A DNA stretch of 7,456 nt from Pseudomonadota bacterium (GTDB lineage: Bacteria; Pseudomonadota; Gammaproteobacteria; Steroidobacterales; Steroidobacteraceae), in assembly GCA_021805275.1 (NCBI GenBank), contig JAJZFQ010000073.1, positions 1 through 7,456 on the forward strand, in the 5' to 3' direction. Shown one piece after another: positions 6,304 through 7,456 of the stretch. The position numbers and the translations under genes were made by a program. Every line of letters starts with the position of its first letter. Positions within the stretch are counted from its first letter, which is position 1. The notes beneath the pieces were generated by a model. That model saw nothing but the letters and a program-made list of their open reading frames with translations, was not told the DNA's origin and did no database searches.

Positions 6304-7181
6304 GCGGCGATCTCCACGAACAGATCCTCCAGTCCGAGCGCATCGAGCCGCGCGCCGGCCAGTTGCACCGCGGCAGGCCACCGACCGCCCTCGTCCCGCT
6401 CGATCACCAGTGTCAGGCTGCCATCGGCTTGCGGCCGACGGCTGAGCGCCCCGGGCGGTGCGGCCGCGGCGAAACGCCCGGGCAGCCACAGCCGCGCGTA
6501 GCGCTCCTTGGTGTCATCAAGCGCGCAATGCAGCAGCATCCGACCCTCGTGCAGCAAAGCGATCTGAGACGCCACCCGTTCCAAGTCAGAAACGATGTGC
6601 GTCGAGAACAGGACCGTGCAGCCGTCCTCGGTGGCCCGCAGTGCCACTTCGCGCAGCAGCTCCCTGCGCGCCACCGGATCGAGCGCGGCCGCCGGCTCAT
6701 CGAGCACCAACACCTGCGGACGGCACGCGAGTGCGCGGATCAACTCCACGCGTTGACGCTCCCCGGGTGAGAGCTTTGCCAGCGGCTGGCTCGAGGGAAT
6801 CGACCAGCGGGCCAGAGTCTCCGTGGCAAAAGACGCATCCCAACGCGGAAAGAACTGACCGACGAAGCGCAGCATCTGGTCGGCGGTGAGCCACGGAAAG
6901 GTCTGCGGCTGCTGCGGTACGTAGGCGAGGCGCTCCTTGACCTGATCGGGCAGACGCATCGCCGGCTCACCGAGGACCAAGGCCATGCCTTTGCGCGGCG
7001 CCAACAGTCCGAGCAGCGCACGGATCAAGGTTGATTTGCCCGCGCCGTTGCGACCAATCAAGCCGAGGACACTGCCCTGGGACACCTGCAAATCGACCCC
7101 GCGCAGCACGTCATGCGTCTCGTAGCTGTGCCACAAACCGCGCGCGAGGATCGATGGGTAAGCCGAGCTCGATTCCGACAT
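6300..7181 (-). CDS. ABC transporter ATP-binding protein (ABC-2 exporter type)
   Basis: This 293-aa cytoplasmic ATPase should power the membrane protein encoded next. The nucleotide-binding domain covers about 8-225. The Walker A motif is GRNGAGKST (43-51, Lys49), with the Q-loop at Gln90 in YVPQQ. The signature is LSPGE (137-141) in place of LSGGQ, a common variant in this subfamily. Walker B is VLVLDEP (157-163) with Asp161 and catalytic Glu162. The D-loop is near ALD (166-168) and the switch His is His195 in FSTH. All residues needed for hydrolysis are present. A C-terminal extension of about 70 residues ends in LEDLFVEIAA, the usual LED-hydrophobic tail of ABC-2 ATPases. The ATG at 7181 has GGGAG eight bases upstream, overlapping the end of the regulator gene. 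The best analogy is the YtrB-like ATPase of GntR(YtrA)-controlled operons; the substrate cannot be read from the sequence. Confidence 0.93.
   Translation of the reverse strand: MSESSSAYPSILARGLWHSYETHDVLRGVDLQVSQGSVLGLIGRNGAGKSTLIRALLGLLAPRKGMALVLGEPAMRLPDQVKERLAYVPQQPQTFPWLTADQMLRFVGQFFPRWDASFATETLARWSIPSSQPLAKLSPGERQRVELIRALACRPQVLVLDEPAAALDPVARRELLREVALRATEDGCTVLFSTHIVSDLERVASQIALLHEGRMLLHCALDDTKERYARLWLPGRFAAAAPPGALSRRPQADGSLTLVIERDEGGRWPAAVQLAGARLDALGLEDLFVEIAA
6312..6315 (-). promoter_or_regulatory. Shine-Dalgarno GGAG supporting the GTG start of the permease
   Basis: On the minus strand GGAG lies eight bases before the GTG at 6303, inside the last codons of the ATPase gene. The start codon and the ATPase stop share the bases GTGA (6300-6303), a typical arrangement for translational coupling. 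Confidence 0.65.
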
Positions 7182-7184
7182 GCA

Positions 7185-7456
7185 CTAGTCTCCCAACAGC
7201 TTGGCCAGCCGCCGCAATACTAACTCGGCGGGCAATTCCAGTTCCTGCACCTGGCGCGAGAGCGCCAGCAGCAGCGGCTCGAGCAGCGCGAGCCGTTCGC
7301 TCTGCGAGCGCGTGCGCCCGCTCTGTGCAGCCACGACCATACCCTTGCCGCGCAGCCGCTTCAGCAGCCCCTCGGCCTCTGCCAGGCCGTAGGCTCGCGA
7401 CACGGTCATGGGATTCACCGCGTGCATCACGGCCACCTCGCGCACCGAGGGCAGCG
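7185..7456 (-). CDS. GntR-family transcriptional regulator, YtrA subfamily (5' end outside window)
   Basis: Only the last 89 codons plus the stop are in the window; the frame stays open to position 7456. The visible part starts LPSVREVAV and continues with VNPMTVSRAY and EGLL...RGKGMVV. This is the second half of the GntR winged helix-turn-helix: recognition helix in VNPMTVSRAY, wing in KRLRGKGMVV. A short helical tail of about 50 residues (SERLALLEPLLLALSRQVQELELP...) then ends the protein. A tail this short is characteristic of YtrA-type regulators, which lack the large ligand-binding domain of FadR or HutC types. The missing N-terminus is probably 30-40 residues. The GTG at 7443-7445 is inside the conserved DNA-binding domain and is not a start. 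The gene ends three bases before the ATPase start. Known YtrA-type proteins repress their own ABC operon; the promoter and operator lie outside the window. Confidence 0.9.
   Translation of the reverse strand, partial: LPSVREVAVMHAVNPMTVSRAYGLAEAEGLLKRLRGKGMVVAAQSGRTRSQSERLALLEPLLLALSRQVQELELPAELVLRRLAKLLGD
7190..7194 (-). promoter_or_regulatory. Shine-Dalgarno GGGAG for the ABC ATPase
   Basis: On the minus strand GGGAG lies eight bases before the ATG at 7181 and overlaps the last codons of the regulator gene. The spacing supports co-translation of regulator and ATPase from one mRNA. Confidence 0.65.

Noticed and set aside
6303..6489. N-terminal extension of the permease frame up to 6489
   Set aside because: These 62 codons lie within the ATPase gene in another phase and are polar and Arg-rich. 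The GTG at 6303 with GGAG and a four-base overlap is a much better start.
7443..7445. GTG as a start codon for the regulator
   Set aside because: It falls in the middle of the LPSVRE segment of the conserved GntR DNA-binding domain. The frame continues upstream out of the window.
1..7456. CRISPR arrays, insertion sequences, phage or toxin-antitoxin genes, tRNA or rRNA
   Set aside because: No spaced repeats, transposase motifs, terminal inverted repeats around genes, cloverleaf or rRNA-like stretches were seen on either strand.

Overview
The window is GC-rich (roughly two thirds G+C in the lines I sampled) and densely coded. It looks like chromosomal DNA of a high-GC Gram-negative proteobacterium, probably a gammaproteobacterium. 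The reasons are a DegS-type membrane-anchored HtrA protease, a large M16 zinc peptidase with a Sec signal peptide, and a YtrA-type regulator with a two-gene ABC operon. Genus or species cannot be named from the sequence alone.

Left part, plus strand (15-1935): a DegS/HtrA-like serine protease (one transmembrane anchor, one PDZ domain) is followed after 55 bases by a DevB-type 6-phosphogluconolactonase. A perfect 16-bp inverted repeat (1947-1981) sits between this pair and the convergent gene to its right, and is probably a shared bidirectional terminator.

Middle, minus strand (1996-4659): one long gene encodes an exported tandem-domain M16 (pitrilysin/insulinase-type) zinc peptidase with an intact HxxEH site. 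Its best start is six codons inside the longest open frame, directly after a strong Shine-Dalgarno sequence. The 165-base gap upstream (4660-4824) holds a possible -10 element and a perfect 9-bp hairpin.

Right part, minus strand (4825-7456): a compact operon reads YtrA-type GntR regulator (cut by the window edge), then ABC ATPase, then a large polytopic membrane protein. The regulator and ATPase are 3 bases apart. The ATPase and permease overlap by 4 bases (GTGA), with a GTG start for the permease. This resembles the known YtrA-regulated ABC-2 exporter arrangement, in which the regulator usually represses its own operon. The permease, about 492 aa with about 12 predicted membrane segments, is the least recognisable protein here.

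Nothing seen amounts to a clearly new system. There are no RNA genes, CRISPR arrays, insertion sequences or phage genes. The items most worth a second look are the double-size ABC permease, the two hairpins, and the unproven link between the ABC operon and the exported M16 peptidase.
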